From: Azohydromonas aeria
GTDB lineage: Bacteria; Pseudomonadota; Gammaproteobacteria; Burkholderiales; Burkholderiaceae_C
Assembly: GCF_009760915.1 (NCBI RefSeq)
Contig: NZ_VIDQ01000005.1
Span: forward strand, 96,274 to 160,273
Length of the DNA stretch: 64,000 bases
Direction of reading: 5' to 3'
The translations under genes were made by a program, and so were the position numbers. The notes beneath the pieces are model-generated. The model saw only the letters and a program-made list of their open reading frames with translations. It had not been told where the DNA came from and did not search any database. Shown here piece after piece: positions 35,347 through 46,767 of this stretch. Positions within the stretch are counted from its first letter, which is position 1; each line of letters opens with the position of its first letter.

Positions 35347-36378
35347 TCAGACCGGCTGCTGGCCCTGCCCGGCCCCATAGCCGTAGCCATAGCCGTAGCC
35401 GTAGCCCGACGTGTAAGCGTCAAGCTTGGACATGCGCGCCTTGTTGAGCAGCATCAGCTTGACGGGGCAGGATTCGATGGTGGCCAGCGCCGCCTGCACG
35501 TCGGACTGGCTGGTGTGCCCGGCCTGCACCACGATGATCACCTGGCCCATGTGGGTGGCCAGTGCACGCGCCTCGGTCGTCAGCAGCAGCGGCGGCGAGT
35601 CGAAAATGATGATCCGGTCCTCGTAGCGCTGGGCCACTTCCTGCAGCAGCTGGTGCATGCCGTCGCTGGCCAGCAGCTCGGTGGTGCGGTCGTGCAGCGT
35701 GCCGCTGGGCAGCAGCACGAGCTTGTCCACGTTGGTGCGCAGCAGCACCTCGGGCATCGTGGCGCGGCCTTCGAGCACGTCGAGCAGGCCCGGCCCCGGC
35801 GCCAGGCCCAGCGTGCGCAGCACCGAGGGCCGCCCGACGTCGGCATCCACCAGCATCACCGTGGTGTCCATCTCGGCCGCGATGCTCAGCGCCAGGTTCA
35901 CCGCGGTGAAGGTCTTGCCCTCGCCGGGCAGCGCACTGGTGACCATGATGCGGTTGCCGTGCGCCACGGGTGCGGCACCCTTGCCCAGCGCGTTGGCGAT
36001 GAGCGGGCGCTTGATGACGCGGTACTGGTCGGCAATGCGCGAGCGCGGCGCCCCGGGCGTGACGAAGTTGGCAGCCGCCAGGCGCTGCAGGTCCAGCTCG
36101 ACGCGGCGCGACGTCATCGGCACGGGCCGCGGCGTCACCGGCTGCGGCGCCGCTGCCGGGGCGGGCTGCGGCAGTTCCGCGGCCCGGACCACGGCGGGCA
36201 GCTCCGTCGGGGCTGCGGGCCGAGCTGCGGCCACGGCCACGGCCGCGCCCGGCGCCGCCGTCGCGGCCGGGGAGCCTGCAGGCGCGTCGGCCTCGGGTCC
36301 CGCGGGCGGGCTTGACACCGCGCCGGCGTTGCGCAACTGCGCCAGCCGCGCGGCGGCTTGTTCGATCAGGCTGGTCAT
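35347..36378 (-). CDS. BY-type tyrosine autokinase, exosortase A-associated
   Basis: This 343-residue cytoplasmic kinase resembles TIGR03018. The first 90 residues are a low-complexity Ala/Pro linker. The kinase core has Walker A SALPGEGKT near residues 147-155, Walker A' MLVDADVGRP and Walker B IIIFDSPPLLL. The C-terminus carries five Gly-Tyr pairs followed by GAGQGQQPV: the expected Tyr cluster for autophosphorylation. It pairs with the chain-length determinant encoded four bases upstream, as in Wzc-like systems split into two proteins. Confidence 0.94.
   Translation of the reverse strand: MTSLIEQAAARLAQLRNAGAVSSPPAGPEADAPAGSPAATAAPGAAVAVAAARPAAPTELPAVVRAAELPQPAPAAAPQPVTPRPVPMTSRRVELDLQRLAAANFVTPGAPRSRIADQYRVIKRPLIANALGKGAAPVAHGNRIMVTSALPGEGKTFTAVNLALSIAAEMDTTVMLVDADVGRPSVLRTLGLAPGPGLLDVLEGRATMPEVLLRTNVDKLVLLPSGTLHDRTTELLASDGMHQLLQEVAQRYEDRIIIFDSPPLLLTTEARALATHMGQVIIVVQAGHTSQSDVQAALATIESCPVKLMLLNKARMSKLDAYTSGYGYGYGYGYGAGQGQQPV
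35377..35406 (-). repeat. Five hexamer repeats encoding the kinase Tyr cluster
   Basis: Five tandem units of ATAGCC or GTAGCC (plus strand) encode Gly-Tyr five times at the kinase C-terminus. Unit gain or loss would keep the reading frame while changing the number of phosphorylatable tyrosines. Confidence 0.85.
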
Positions 36379-36382
36379 GGCG

Positions 36383-37948
36383 TTACTTCAGGCTCTTGAT
36401 GGTCAGTACGGCCATGCCGATCAGGAACACGCCCAGAAGGCTGGCACTGGCGCCAAGGAAGCGCGTGCGCCCGATGCGTTCCTGCCGCTCTTCCGCATCC
36501 GTCAGCACGACCGACACCACGCCCAGCAGCGGCAGGTCGAGCTTGTTGCGCAGCTCGGTGCCCCGGTAGAACACGGGGCGCAGCTGGCTGAAGGCCAGTG
36601 CACTGGCCAGGCCCGCGGCCACCGCTGCGGCGAACGCCGCCGCCAGCAGCAGCAGCCGGTTGGGCGCCGAGGGCTTGGAAGGCACTCGCGGAGGATCGAT
36701 CAGGCGGAACTCGGCCACGCCGGCGTCTTCGAGCTGCCCGGACATGTTGGCCGACTCGCGCCGGGACACCAGGCCCTCGTAATTCTTCTTGTGGATCTCG
36801 TAATCCCGGTTGAGCTGCACCGCCTCGGCCTCCAGCTGCGGCGCCGTCTTCATTTGCTCGCGGGCCTGGGCGTAGCGGGCGCTGTACTCGGCCACGCGGG
36901 CGCGCAGCGAGGCCACCTGCACCTCGGCGGTGGCCAGCACCCGGCTGAGCTCCTGCTGCGCCAGGCTGGCATTGCTGCTGATGACCGTCAGCGGCGTCGC
37001 CGTCGCCGACTGGCGCTTCTCGTTGACTTCGATGCGCTTTTGCTCCTCCAGCTCCTTGAGCAGCCGCCGCGTGCTCTGCACTTCCGGATGCTGATCCGTG
37101 AAGCGCTGCAGCAGCGCATCGAGATTGCGGCGCTGGGACTCCAGCCGCGCGTCGATCTCGGGCGTGGCCACCAGTTCAGCGCCCGGCGCGGCCGAGGATG
37201 AGGACGAGGAGGCCTGGGGCTTGCTGCCCAGCAGCTGCGCGCGGGCCGCGTCGCGGGCCATCTCGGCCTCGCGCAGCTCCAGCTTGGCCTGCTCCAGCTG
37301 GGTACTGGCCGCGTTCATGCGTGCCGCGCTGTCGCGCCCTTCGCTCACCTGCAGGTCAAGGTTGCGCAGCCGGAATTCCTTGAGCCGTGCCTCGGCCTCC
37401 TCCAGCTTCGTGCGGTAAGACTTGATCTGCTCGTCGAGGAACAGCTTGGCCGAGTTGGTGTCCTTGCGGCTGGCACCCAGGCTCGACTCGACGAAGATCG
37501 ACACCAGGGACTGGATGACGCGCCGGGCCTTCTCCGGGTCCGAGTCCATGTAGGTCAGCTGGTAGAAGTTGTCGCGCCCGACGCTCTTGATGGCCAGCTT
37601 CCCGGTCAGATCCTCGATCAACTTTTCCTGCTCCGTGGCGGAACCGTTCTTCAGGTCAAGGTTGGCCATGTGGATCAGCTTTTCCACGTTCGGGCGGCTG
37701 ATGAGCGTGCGGCTGAGCATTTGCAGCTGCTGATCGACGTTGGGCTGCACTGCCATGCCGGACATCAGCGGTCGCAGGATGGATTGCGTGTCCACGTAGA
37801 TGCGTGCCGAGGCCTCGTAGCGGTCGGGCAGGCGCCAGACCACGACGGCACCGATCACCATCACGGCCCATGCCACCACCAGCCCATGCCAGCGGAAGCG
37901 CCACATCCCGCGCAAGAAGCCCAACAGCTGCTGGAGCAGCTCTTCCAT
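36383..37948 (-). CDS. Polysaccharide chain-length determinant (Wzz/GumC-like), exosortase A-associated
   Basis: This 521-residue inner-membrane protein has a transmembrane helix near residues 25-45, a long periplasmic coiled-coil region (about 150-400), and a second helical hydrophobic segment near 425-450 with the Pro-rich RVPSKPSAPNR motif before it. A third hydrophobic segment lies at the C-terminus. It resembles TIGR03007 and should set chain length with the tyrosine kinase. A serine run (ASSSSSSAAP) near residue 245 probably forms a flexible loop. I chose ATG 37948 (MEELLQQ), preceded by GGAAGG, over an upstream in-frame start. Confidence 0.94.
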   Translation of the reverse strand: MEELLQQLLGFLRGMWRFRWHGLVVAWAVMVIGAVVVWRLPDRYEASARIYVDTQSILRPLMSGMAVQPNVDQQLQMLSRTLISRPNVEKLIHMANLDLKNGSATEQEKLIEDLTGKLAIKSVGRDNFYQLTYMDSDPEKARRVIQSLVSIFVESSLGASRKDTNSAKLFLDEQIKSYRTKLEEAEARLKEFRLRNLDLQVSEGRDSAARMNAASTQLEQAKLELREAEMARDAARAQLLGSKPQASSSSSSAAPGAELVATPEIDARLESQRRNLDALLQRFTDQHPEVQSTRRLLKELEEQKRIEVNEKRQSATATPLTVISSNASLAQQELSRVLATAEVQVASLRARVAEYSARYAQAREQMKTAPQLEAEAVQLNRDYEIHKKNYEGLVSRRESANMSGQLEDAGVAEFRLIDPPRVPSKPSAPNRLLLLAAAFAAAVAAGLASALAFSQLRPVFYRGTELRNKLDLPLLGVVSVVLTDAEERQERIGRTRFLGASASLLGVFLIGMAVLTIKSLK

Positions 37949-38029
37949 CAGAAATCCTTCCAAACAACACTGAAGGGGTCCGCAACCGGACCCCTCGCCG
38001 TCTCACTGGCCGCCAGCCAGCCGCAGCGC

Positions 38030-38662
38030 TCAGAAATAGCTCTGCGGGATGATGAGGATGTCTCCCGGGCGCATCTCGACGTTGGCCGAGATGTCGCCGC
38101 GGCTGATCAGGTCCTTCAGGCGCACCGAGTACTGCTTGTTGCCTTCGGAGGAGCGCAGGATCGTGGCACTGTTGCCGGCGGCAAAGTCCGTCAGGCCGCC
38201 GACCGCGATCATGACGTCCAGCAACGTCATCTTCTGCTTGTAGGGCAGGAACTGCGGCTTGGCCGCCTGCCCCACGACACGCACCTGCTCGCTGTACGGG
38301 CCGATGAAGTTGGTGACGATCACCGTCACCACCGGATCACGCACGTACTTGGCTAGCGCCTGCTCCACTTCCCGGGCCAGCTGCTGCGGGTTCTTGCCCT
38401 GCGCCACCAGCTCGTCCACCAGCGGCGTGGAAATCTTGCCGTCCGGGCGCACCGGCACGACCATGGACAGCTCGGGATTGCGCGAGACGATGATGTTGAC
38501 GCTGTCCCCGGGCCCAATGATGTAGGAGTAGTCGTCGGTTCCCGCCGTGACAGGTGCCGGCGGGAAGTCGGGCGTGCTGGCGCAAGCGCTCAGCAAGCCC
38601 AGCACGACAGCCGCAAACGCACCGCGCATCCAGGTTGCGCGCTGATTCAAGTAAGTTTTCAA
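38030..38662 (-). CDS. Polysaccharide export lipoprotein (Wza-like), exosortase A-associated
   Basis: This 210-residue protein has a lipoprotein signal ending LLSAC, then a PES/poly-export domain beginning YIIGPGDSVNIIV and a SLBB-like region VRVVGQAAKPQFLP. It is the TIGR03027-like exporter of XrtA loci and lacks the long C-terminal repeats of classical Wza. The best start is TTG 38662: AGGAGG lies four bases upstream, and it gives a well-formed 26-residue signal with a basic N-region. An ATG at 38629 would give a shorter 15-residue signal. The stop is followed by the chain-length gene after 81 bases. Confidence 0.92.
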   Translation of the reverse strand: MKTYLNQRATWMRGAFAAVVLGLLSACASTPDFPPAPVTAGTDDYSYIIGPGDSVNIIVSRNPELSMVVPVRPDGKISTPLVDELVAQGKNPQQLAREVEQALAKYVRDPVVTVIVTNFIGPYSEQVRVVGQAAKPQFLPYKQKMTLLDVMIAVGGLTDFAAGNSATILRSSEGNKQYSVRLKDLISRGDISANVEMRPGDILIIPQSYF

Positions 38663-39089
38663 GAGCCCTCCTGCTCGTGCTGCCAACGACTCAATTTGAT
38701 GAACTGCAACAGCCCATGCCCCCGAGGACTGCCGACCGCCTTTCAAGCGGCTGAACAACATTGCAATTTTGCAATATCTAGCAATGTCCAATGGATAACT
38801 TGCCTCGGCTCGGCGTGGGACCCCAATAATTGGCTGGCAAACCACTAATTTTGCACGTGATTCCTGACAGAAGTGGAACGCAGCCGCCACTTTCAGCCAC
38901 AAGACACGCGTCGTGAGCCGATCGCAAATCCCGATTGCGACGGGGTCCTGCTCCCTGCCCAGTCAAGCAATGTAATGGCATCTGCCGGCCAGATGAAGGA
39001 ACTGCTACCGGCCCGATCGGTTTCCTCAGGCCCTGCCGCCGTCACGGTGTCGCAGTTACGCGACAAATTTCTCATCCAGGGACCGGCTG
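38663..39089. promoter_or_regulatory. Spacer before the export operon, with an AT-rich dyad
   Basis: These 427 bases contain no gene. An AT-rich patch holds the inverted repeat ATTGCAA-TT-TTGCAAT (38760-38775), about 100 bases upstream of the export gene start, and the sequence TGGATAAC (38792-38799), also present in the palindrome before the sugar-transferase gene at 46988. The promoter of the export/chain-length/kinase group probably lies here. I could not fit a convincing sigma-70 or sigma-54 promoter. Confidence 0.45.
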
Positions 39090-41855
39090 CTAGAGCTGCT
39101 TGAGCAGCTGCGCCACCGCCTCCTGCTGCTTGAACTTCGGCCCCAGCTGGGCCAGCGCGTCGAGCTCCGCGCGCGCCTGTGACCGCTGGCCGGCGTCCAT
39201 GTACAGCCGCACCAGGTTCAGGCGCAGCGTGGGCGACTGGGCATCGTCCAGCGCGATGGCACGCTTTTGCAACTCGATGGCTTGTTCCCAGCGCTTGTCG
39301 GCGGCCAACGCCTGGGCCAGCGTGTCCATGAAGGTCGGCACGTTCGGCGCCAACTGGTTCACCTTCTCGGCCATGTCGATGGCGCCAGGCTTCTTCAGCT
39401 TCAGCAGCACCCACGCCAGATTGTTGAGCGCTGCGGGCTCCGCCGGCTGGAGCCGAAGCACCGCGGCATACCGGGATTCGGCTTGGGCGTAATCCTGTAC
39501 GGCCAGGGCGCTGTCGCCCAGATACATGAGAAAGGCACGGTCATCGGCATGTTCGGCCACCCACTTGGCGGCAAAAACCTGGGCTTCGGCCTTGTCATGG
39601 GCGAGCAAGGCTGTATGCAGCGCCTTGGCCCGGTCCGTCGTGGGTTGCTTCCTGAGCGCGATTCGCAGCACGGCAGCGGCTTCGCGCCAGCGCTTCTCGA
39701 CCAGCTCTATGCCGGCCTCAAGCTCATAGCCGGCCAGCTCCATCTTCGGCTGCTTTTGCAGCGCACGGGCCACGTCCAGCGCCTCGGCACGCTTTCCCGC
39801 GGCAAGCAACGTCGCTGCCAGGCGCTGCTGGACCGCCATATCCAGAGGAGCCAGAGTCCGCGCACGCTGCAGTGCCTCGACCGCGCGCTCGACGTCCTTG
39901 GTGACGGTGTACACCTCAGCCAGCATCAGCAGCGGCTGCACCGAGTTGGGCTGCTGGGCGATCACCTTGGACAGCGTGCTGATGGCCTGGTTGGGCTCCT
40001 TGGCCAGCAACTGCACGCGCGCCATGACGGCCAGCAGGCCCGGGTTGTCGGGCAGCGCCGCCACGGCGTCCCGGGCCACGGCCAGCGCTGCTTCGTTGTT
40101 GCGCTGGTTGAGATGGTGCTCGATGAGCGCCACGCGGGCGCTACCTTCGGTCGGATTCAGCCGCACGGCCTCCTCGTAGCGCTGGGCCAGTTCCTGGACC
40201 GGGGCGCCAGCCACGGTGCGAATGCGCGCCACCGTCAACAAGGACTCCAGGTGGCCCGGATTGGCCTTGAGCAAGGCCTCGAAGCGCTTGGCTGCCGCGT
40301 CGTAATGCTTGGCCTGCAGGTCCAGCACCGCAAGGTTCAGCGCCGCGGGCAGGTACTTCGCATCCAGGCGCAGCGCCTGCTCGAAGCTGCGGCGCGCTTC
40401 GTCGGGCTTCTTGAGCGCGAGCTGCACCCGCCCGCGCAGCATGGGCGCCAGCGGCTGGCCCGGCGTCTTCTTCTCCAGCACGTCGATGGCCGTGAGCGCA
40501 GCGTCGAAATCGCCGCGGCGCGTGCGTGCGCCGATCAGCGCCTCGTCGGCCAGCGTGCCCTGGTCCTGGGCCGACAACGACTGCAGCGTGTCGATGGCCA
40601 CCGCCGTCTGTCCGCGCGCGAATTGCGTGAGCGCCAGGGCCGTACGCGTGCGCACGTCGGTCGGCTCCTGCGCCGCCGCGCTGCGGAACATGCGCTCGGC
40701 CTGATCGAGCTGGCCCTGCTGTTCGTAGGCCTGGGCCGCCAGCATGAGCGTGCGCACGTCAGGCTGGCCGTCCAGCAGCGGCTGCAGCGTGTCGAGCACC
40801 TTGGCCGGCTCTCCCAGGCGCAGCTGCACCTGCGCCTGCAGCTGGCGCACTGTGACGGCACCGGGCTGCTGGCTCAGGGCCTTGCCCAGATGGGCCGCCG
40901 CCTGCAGCAGCGATCCGCTCGCGGCCTCCACCAATCCGGCAAGCTGCAGCACCCGCAAATCGTCCGGTGCAACCTTGAGCAGCGTCTGCACGAGCTCACG
41001 CGACTGCTTCAGGTTGCCCTGCAGCAGCGCCAGCTGGGCTTCCAGCAGCCAGACCTGAGGATGCTTCGGATACGCGCCCTTGAGCTGCGCCACGGTCGCC
41101 GCCGCCTCGTCGAGCTTCTTCTGTTGCAGCAGCACGGTGAAGATGCCGTTGGAAGCCGCCATCGAATGCTTGCGCTGCGCCAGCGCCTTGCGAAAGGCCT
41201 CCAGCGCAGCAGTCGGGTCCGTGCCCTGCAGCAGCTCGGCGCGCGTGAGCCAGCCGTAGTAGGACTGCGGATGCTGCTGCAGCACCTCGTCAACCAGCCG
41301 GCGCGCGCCGTCAAGATCCTGGTTGGCGGCCAGCATGCGCGCCTGCAGCAGCCGGGCCTCGGCATGCTGCGCGTCGGCGGCCAGCGCCGAGCGCAGCGCC
41401 GCCTCGGCACGCTGGGGCTGGTCCAGTGCCAGATGGGCCAGCGCCAGCCGCGACAGCAGCGTGGCCTGGGCCTGCGGCTGCGCCAGCACCGTGGAGCCGT
41501 AGCGTTCCAGCAGCACCTCGGGCTTGCCCTCGGACAGCAGCACCCGCGCCAGCAACGGCACCACCTGCTCCTGCGCAGCGCCGAGGTCCAGCGCCTTGCG
41601 CACCTCGACGCCGGCAGCCACGAGCTGCCCGTCCTCCAGCAGCACCTGGCCCAGCAACAGCCGCGCCTCGGCCAGGTTGGGCTCCTGCTGCAGCGCATTG
41701 CGCAGCTGCAGCGCCGCGGCGCGGTAGTCGTCGCGCTCCAGGTACTGGTGCGCCGAGGCCATCAGCTCCGGCACCTTCTGCTCGACTTTGCAGCCGGCAA
41801 GCAGGGCCGAGGCCAGACAAAGGGACAGGGACAGGCGGCGGGCAAGAGGCTTCAT
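39090..41855 (-). CDS. prsT: TPR-repeat lipoprotein PrsT
   Basis: This 921-residue lipoprotein has a signal ending LLAGC (Cys near residue 22). The remainder is a long tandem array of TPR-like helices; repeated patterns such as NLAEARLLLGQVLLEDGQ and NNLAWVLLKLKKP are visible to the C-terminus. Its length and lipobox fit the XrtA/PEP-CTERM TPR protein PrsT (TIGR02917). It is likely to be a scaffold in the periplasm at the outer membrane for polysaccharide export or protein sorting. It lies 19 bases downstream of prsR, so it may be co-transcribed with the prsK-prsR pair. Confidence 0.93.
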   Translation of the reverse strand: MKPLARRLSLSLCLASALLAGCKVEQKVPELMASAHQYLERDDYRAAALQLRNALQQEPNLAEARLLLGQVLLEDGQLVAAGVEVRKALDLGAAQEQVVPLLARVLLSEGKPEVLLERYGSTVLAQPQAQATLLSRLALAHLALDQPQRAEAALRSALAADAQHAEARLLQARMLAANQDLDGARRLVDEVLQQHPQSYYGWLTRAELLQGTDPTAALEAFRKALAQRKHSMAASNGIFTVLLQQKKLDEAAATVAQLKGAYPKHPQVWLLEAQLALLQGNLKQSRELVQTLLKVAPDDLRVLQLAGLVEAASGSLLQAAAHLGKALSQQPGAVTVRQLQAQVQLRLGEPAKVLDTLQPLLDGQPDVRTLMLAAQAYEQQGQLDQAERMFRSAAAQEPTDVRTRTALALTQFARGQTAVAIDTLQSLSAQDQGTLADEALIGARTRRGDFDAALTAIDVLEKKTPGQPLAPMLRGRVQLALKKPDEARRSFEQALRLDAKYLPAALNLAVLDLQAKHYDAAAKRFEALLKANPGHLESLLTVARIRTVAGAPVQELAQRYEEAVRLNPTEGSARVALIEHHLNQRNNEAALAVARDAVAALPDNPGLLAVMARVQLLAKEPNQAISTLSKVIAQQPNSVQPLLMLAEVYTVTKDVERAVEALQRARTLAPLDMAVQQRLAATLLAAGKRAEALDVARALQKQPKMELAGYELEAGIELVEKRWREAAAVLRIALRKQPTTDRAKALHTALLAHDKAEAQVFAAKWVAEHADDRAFLMYLGDSALAVQDYAQAESRYAAVLRLQPAEPAALNNLAWVLLKLKKPGAIDMAEKVNQLAPNVPTFMDTLAQALAADKRWEQAIELQKRAIALDDAQSPTLRLNLVRLYMDAGQRSQARAELDALAQLGPKFKQQEAVAQLLKQL

Positions 41856-41874
41856 GCGTGTGGGCGGCGCGGCT

Positions 41875-43238
<1,364 letters not shown>

Positions 43239-43242
<4 letters not shown>

Positions 43243-45311
43243 GCGGCCCTCGCGATGAATGCGTCGCCAGGACGCTCGGTTTCGATCAGCGGCAGCAGCA
43301 TCGTGATCTCCGTGCCGCGGCCCGGCTCGCTGCGCACGGCAATGCTGCCCCCGAGCTCGCGCAGGTAGCGGGCGCTCTCGTGGGCGCCGATGCCCATGCC
43401 GGCGGGCTTGGTCGTGTTGAAGGGCTTGAACAGGCTGTTGGCGATGAAGTCGGCCGTCATGCCGCAGCCTTCGTCGCCCACGATGATGCGGGCCTGGCCC
43501 ACGGCGCGCTCCACGCGCAGCCACACGCGCTTGTCCACGGGCGTGGCATCAAGCGCGTTCTGCACCACGTGCCCCACCACGCGCTCCAGGCGCTGCTCGT
43601 CCCCGCGCGCGGTCACGGGCTGCACGACCTCGACTTCCAGCTCCCGACCGCGCGCGCGGACACTGTGCTGCAGCCGCCGCGCCAGGGCTTCCAGGTCCAC
43701 GCCGTGGCGGCCGTCGACCGGGGCCTCGCCCTCGCGCAGCTGCAGCATGAGCTGGCGCATCTTCTCCAGCGCGTTGTCCACCGTGGCCAGCATGTCCGCC
43801 TGGAACTCCGGGTTGTGCTGCAGCCGCTTGGCGTTCTTCATCATCAGCGACAGCTGCGTCACGATGTTCTTGAGATCGTGCACGACGAAGGCCGACATGC
43901 GGTTGAAGGCTTCGAACTTGCGGGCCTCCAGCAGCGCCTCGGCTGCGCGCATGCGCGCGATGAAGATTCCGGCCTGCCGCCCCGCGGTCTTGAGCAGGTC
44001 GCGCAGCTCCCAGTTCACCGACAGCGGCGTGCGCGGACGAGCCAGCACGACGAAGCCGATGAGTTCCTGCGCCATGGGCAGCGGCACCACGACCCACGCC
44101 GTCGGGTCCTGCGCCAGCCAGGCCGGCGCGGCCAGGCCGTCGTAGCGCTCGGGGCGGTCGCGCAGCTCCTGCAGCTCCACCAGCCAGTCGCGCTGCTGCA
44201 TGAAGCGGGCGAAGGGCGAGTCCGCCGCCTCGCTGGCCGCGCAGCGCGGGCTGTTCCAGTACGCGCTGGGAGCGAAATGGCTGCCGTCGGCCACAACCGT
44301 CCACAGCGTGCCGCCCGGGCTCTCGACCATGTCGGCCAGCCCGCGCACGACCTGGCTGCCGAAGTCGGCGTCGCCGGGACGGCTCGACAGCGCCGCCGTG
44401 AAGCGCAGCCACTCGGTGCGGTAGTCGTAGTGGTAGTTGAAGAAATGCTTGCTCACGAACACGCGCAGGTGCGCGCGCACCGCACCGGAACTCAGCGCCA
44501 CGGCCAGCGCCGCCAGCGCCGACACGCCGAAGCCCACCTGCAGCGCATGTCCCCAGTCGCCGCTGAACTTGCGCACGTAATACCCGGCGCCGGAGATGAG
44601 CAGCAGGTAGCCGCCCACCAGCAGCAGCGTCAGCGTGTGGTACGCCATGCTGTGCGACAGCTGCAGCGCGCGCGGCCGCAGCGCCTGGCGCCGCAGCGCC
44701 AGGGCCAGCGCCGGCACGGCCAGCGAATGCACGGCCGCACGCACCACCAGCGTGTGCGGCTCCAGGCGCCCGAACAGCACGCCATGGGTATGCAGGTACA
44801 GGTCGAACACGAACACCGCACCCAGTCCGATGCACATCGGCTTGGTCGTCCAGCGCTGGTCCTCGGCGGCGTTGCGGTAGAACTGTTCCACCAGGAACAT
44901 CCCCAGCACCGGCAGCGCCAGCACCAGCGTGGTGGCCAGGTTCGACAGCGGCCACCCCACCAGCACCAGCAGCGGCAACGCCGCGGTCACCACGACCAGC
45001 GCGCGGGCGAACTCGCGCAGCCAGCGCCGCGGCTCCAGCAGCCGCATCAGCATCAGGAACCAGCTGCCGTAGCGCACCGCATCGAGCACCTGCGCCACCC
45101 CGTACCACAGCGGCCCGGGCCACAGGTACAGGCACAGCGTCGCGCAGGCCCAGGCCGTGGTGCACAGCAGCGCCAGGCGCAGCGCCCGCGCCATGGCGGG
45201 GTCCCACTCGGCCCGGCCCGCGATGCGGCCCAGCCGTCTCTCCAGCCCCAGGTGCAGCAGCGCCGCGAGCGCGTAGCAACCGATCGCGGCTTCGCCAATA
45301 CTCAATGCCAC
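43239..45311 (-). CDS. prsK: Membrane histidine kinase PrsK
   Basis: This 690-residue sensor has about eight N-terminal hydrophobic segments (residues 1-280), a GAF-like domain (about 310-450) and a kinase core. The phosphoacceptor His is in FVVHDLKNIVTQL near residue 478. The ATPase domain has HVVQNALDATP (N box), GDEGCGMT (G1) and GMGIGAHESA. It matches the XrtA-system kinase family TIGR02916. It is coupled to PrsR by an ATGA overlap and lies 73 bases downstream of the sugar-transferase gene. The signal sensed is unknown. Confidence 0.94.
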
Positions 45312-45384
45312 TGCGGTTCCAGCCTTCGCAAGCCGTTGCGCCCTCCATGGCGGAGGCCGTCAACCATTGACTCCCTCTTCCTCC

Positions 45385-46767
45385 TCAGCGCGCGCCCTTG
45401 CCCGTGAGCACCACGCCCACGGTTTCGAACAGCACGAGCAGGTCCAGCAGCAGGTTGTGGTTCTTGACGTAGTAGAGGTCGTACTGCAGCTTCTGCAGCG
45501 AATCCTCGACCGTGGCGCCGTACGGGTAGCGCACCTGGGCCCAGCCCGTGACGCCCGGCTTGATGCTGTGGCGCAGGCCGTAATAGGGCAGCTCGCGCGC
45601 GAGCTGCTCGACAAAGAACGGGCGCTCGGGACGCGGACCGATGAAGCTCATGTCGCCCAGCAGCACGTTGAAGATCTGCGGCAGCTCGTCGATGCGCAGC
45701 CGCCGGATGACGCGGCCCACGCGCGTGACCCGGTCATCCTGCGCCGAGGCCCAGCGCGGACGCCCGTCCTTCTCCGCGTCGGTGCGCATGCTGCGGAACT
45801 TGATGACGTTGAAGAGCCGCCCGTTGAGCCCCACGCGCTCCTGCCGGTACAGCACGGGCCCGTGGCTCTCCAGCTTGATCAGCACCGCCGTCACCAGCAT
45901 GATCGGCGCTGCCACCAGCAGCAGCAGCATCGAGCTCAGCAGGTCCGACAGCCGCTTGATGCCCATGCGCAGCGGCCCCTGGTTGAAGCCGGTGCCGAAC
46001 ACCAGCAGCGCCGGCTCGATGCAGTCCACGCGCAGCTGCCCCAGCGCCCGCTCGTAATGGGTCGACATGTCCAGCACGCGCACGCCCTGCGTGCGGCAGG
46101 CCAGCAGCTGGTCCATCGGCATGCCGCCGCCACGCCGCTCGGTCGGCGCCACGATCACCTCGTTGACCTTCAGGCGCTGCACCAGCTGTGCCAGCGGCTC
46201 CTGTACCGACATCAGCTGCTGCGCGGGCACGGTGATGCCGGTCTCGTTGGAGGTCGGGTAGTAGCCGACGAGCTCGGCGCCCGCCTCGCTCTCTTCAAGG
46301 GTGCGTCCCACGCTGGCCGCCCGCTCGCCCGCGCCCAGGATGAGCACGCGCGGCCGCAGCCGTGCCGGGCGCATGCCATGCGCCGCGTAGACCCGATGCC
46401 CGACCACGACAGCCGTGCCCAGCAATGCCGCCATCGGCAGCGCCGCCGGCGCCAGCACGCTGCTGGGCATCAGGTGCGCGATCAGGAACGCCAGCGGCAG
46501 CACCAGCAGCATGCACACCAGCGCGCGGATGCAGGACTGCCCCAGCGAGCGCTTGGGCACCGGCTCGTAGAAGCCCGATGCCGTGGTGATGACGCACAGG
46601 AAGGCCGCCAGCGACAGCCCCTGCGCTGCCACGCTCGACATCCGCTCCGCGCTCTCGTCCCCGTGGGACATGCCGAACAGGAACACGACTGCCGTGAGTA
46701 CCGCAAAGTCGAAGCCGACCTGGAACAGCACCCGCTGGTGCACGTGATGCTTGTAAACGCTGATCAC
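45385..46767 (-). CDS. Initiating undecaprenyl-phosphate sugar transferase (TIGR03013-like)
   Basis: This 460-residue polyprenyl-phosphate glycosyl-1-phosphate transferase of the WcaJ/WbaP type has four N-terminal transmembrane segments, a CoA-binding-like middle (RVLILGAGERAASV near residue 140), a fifth hydrophobic segment near 275-300 and the catalytic domain with KFRSMRTDAE, RRLRIDELPQ and GPRPERPFFV. It starts the repeat unit on the lipid carrier. The start is GTG at 46767 behind a G-rich AGGGGGGGAAG. It is the first gene of the minus-strand locus, next to the 587-base regulatory spacer. Confidence 0.94.
   Translation of the reverse strand: MISVYKHHVHQRVLFQVGFDFAVLTAVVFLFGMSHGDESAERMSSVAAQGLSLAAFLCVITTASGFYEPVPKRSLGQSCIRALVCMLLVLPLAFLIAHLMPSSVLAPAALPMAALLGTAVVVGHRVYAAHGMRPARLRPRVLILGAGERAASVGRTLEESEAGAELVGYYPTSNETGITVPAQQLMSVQEPLAQLVQRLKVNEVIVAPTERRGGGMPMDQLLACRTQGVRVLDMSTHYERALGQLRVDCIEPALLVFGTGFNQGPLRMGIKRLSDLLSSMLLLLVAAPIMLVTAVLIKLESHGPVLYRQERVGLNGRLFNVIKFRSMRTDAEKDGRPRWASAQDDRVTRVGRVIRRLRIDELPQIFNVLLGDMSFIGPRPERPFFVEQLARELPYYGLRHSIKPGVTGWAQVRYPYGATVEDSLQKLQYDLYYVKNHNLLLDLLVLFETVGVVLTGKGAR

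Noticed and set aside
38663..39089. Sigma-54 promoter upstream of the export gene for PrsR control
   Set aside because: No GG-N10-GC pair with acceptable flanking bases was found on the minus strand.
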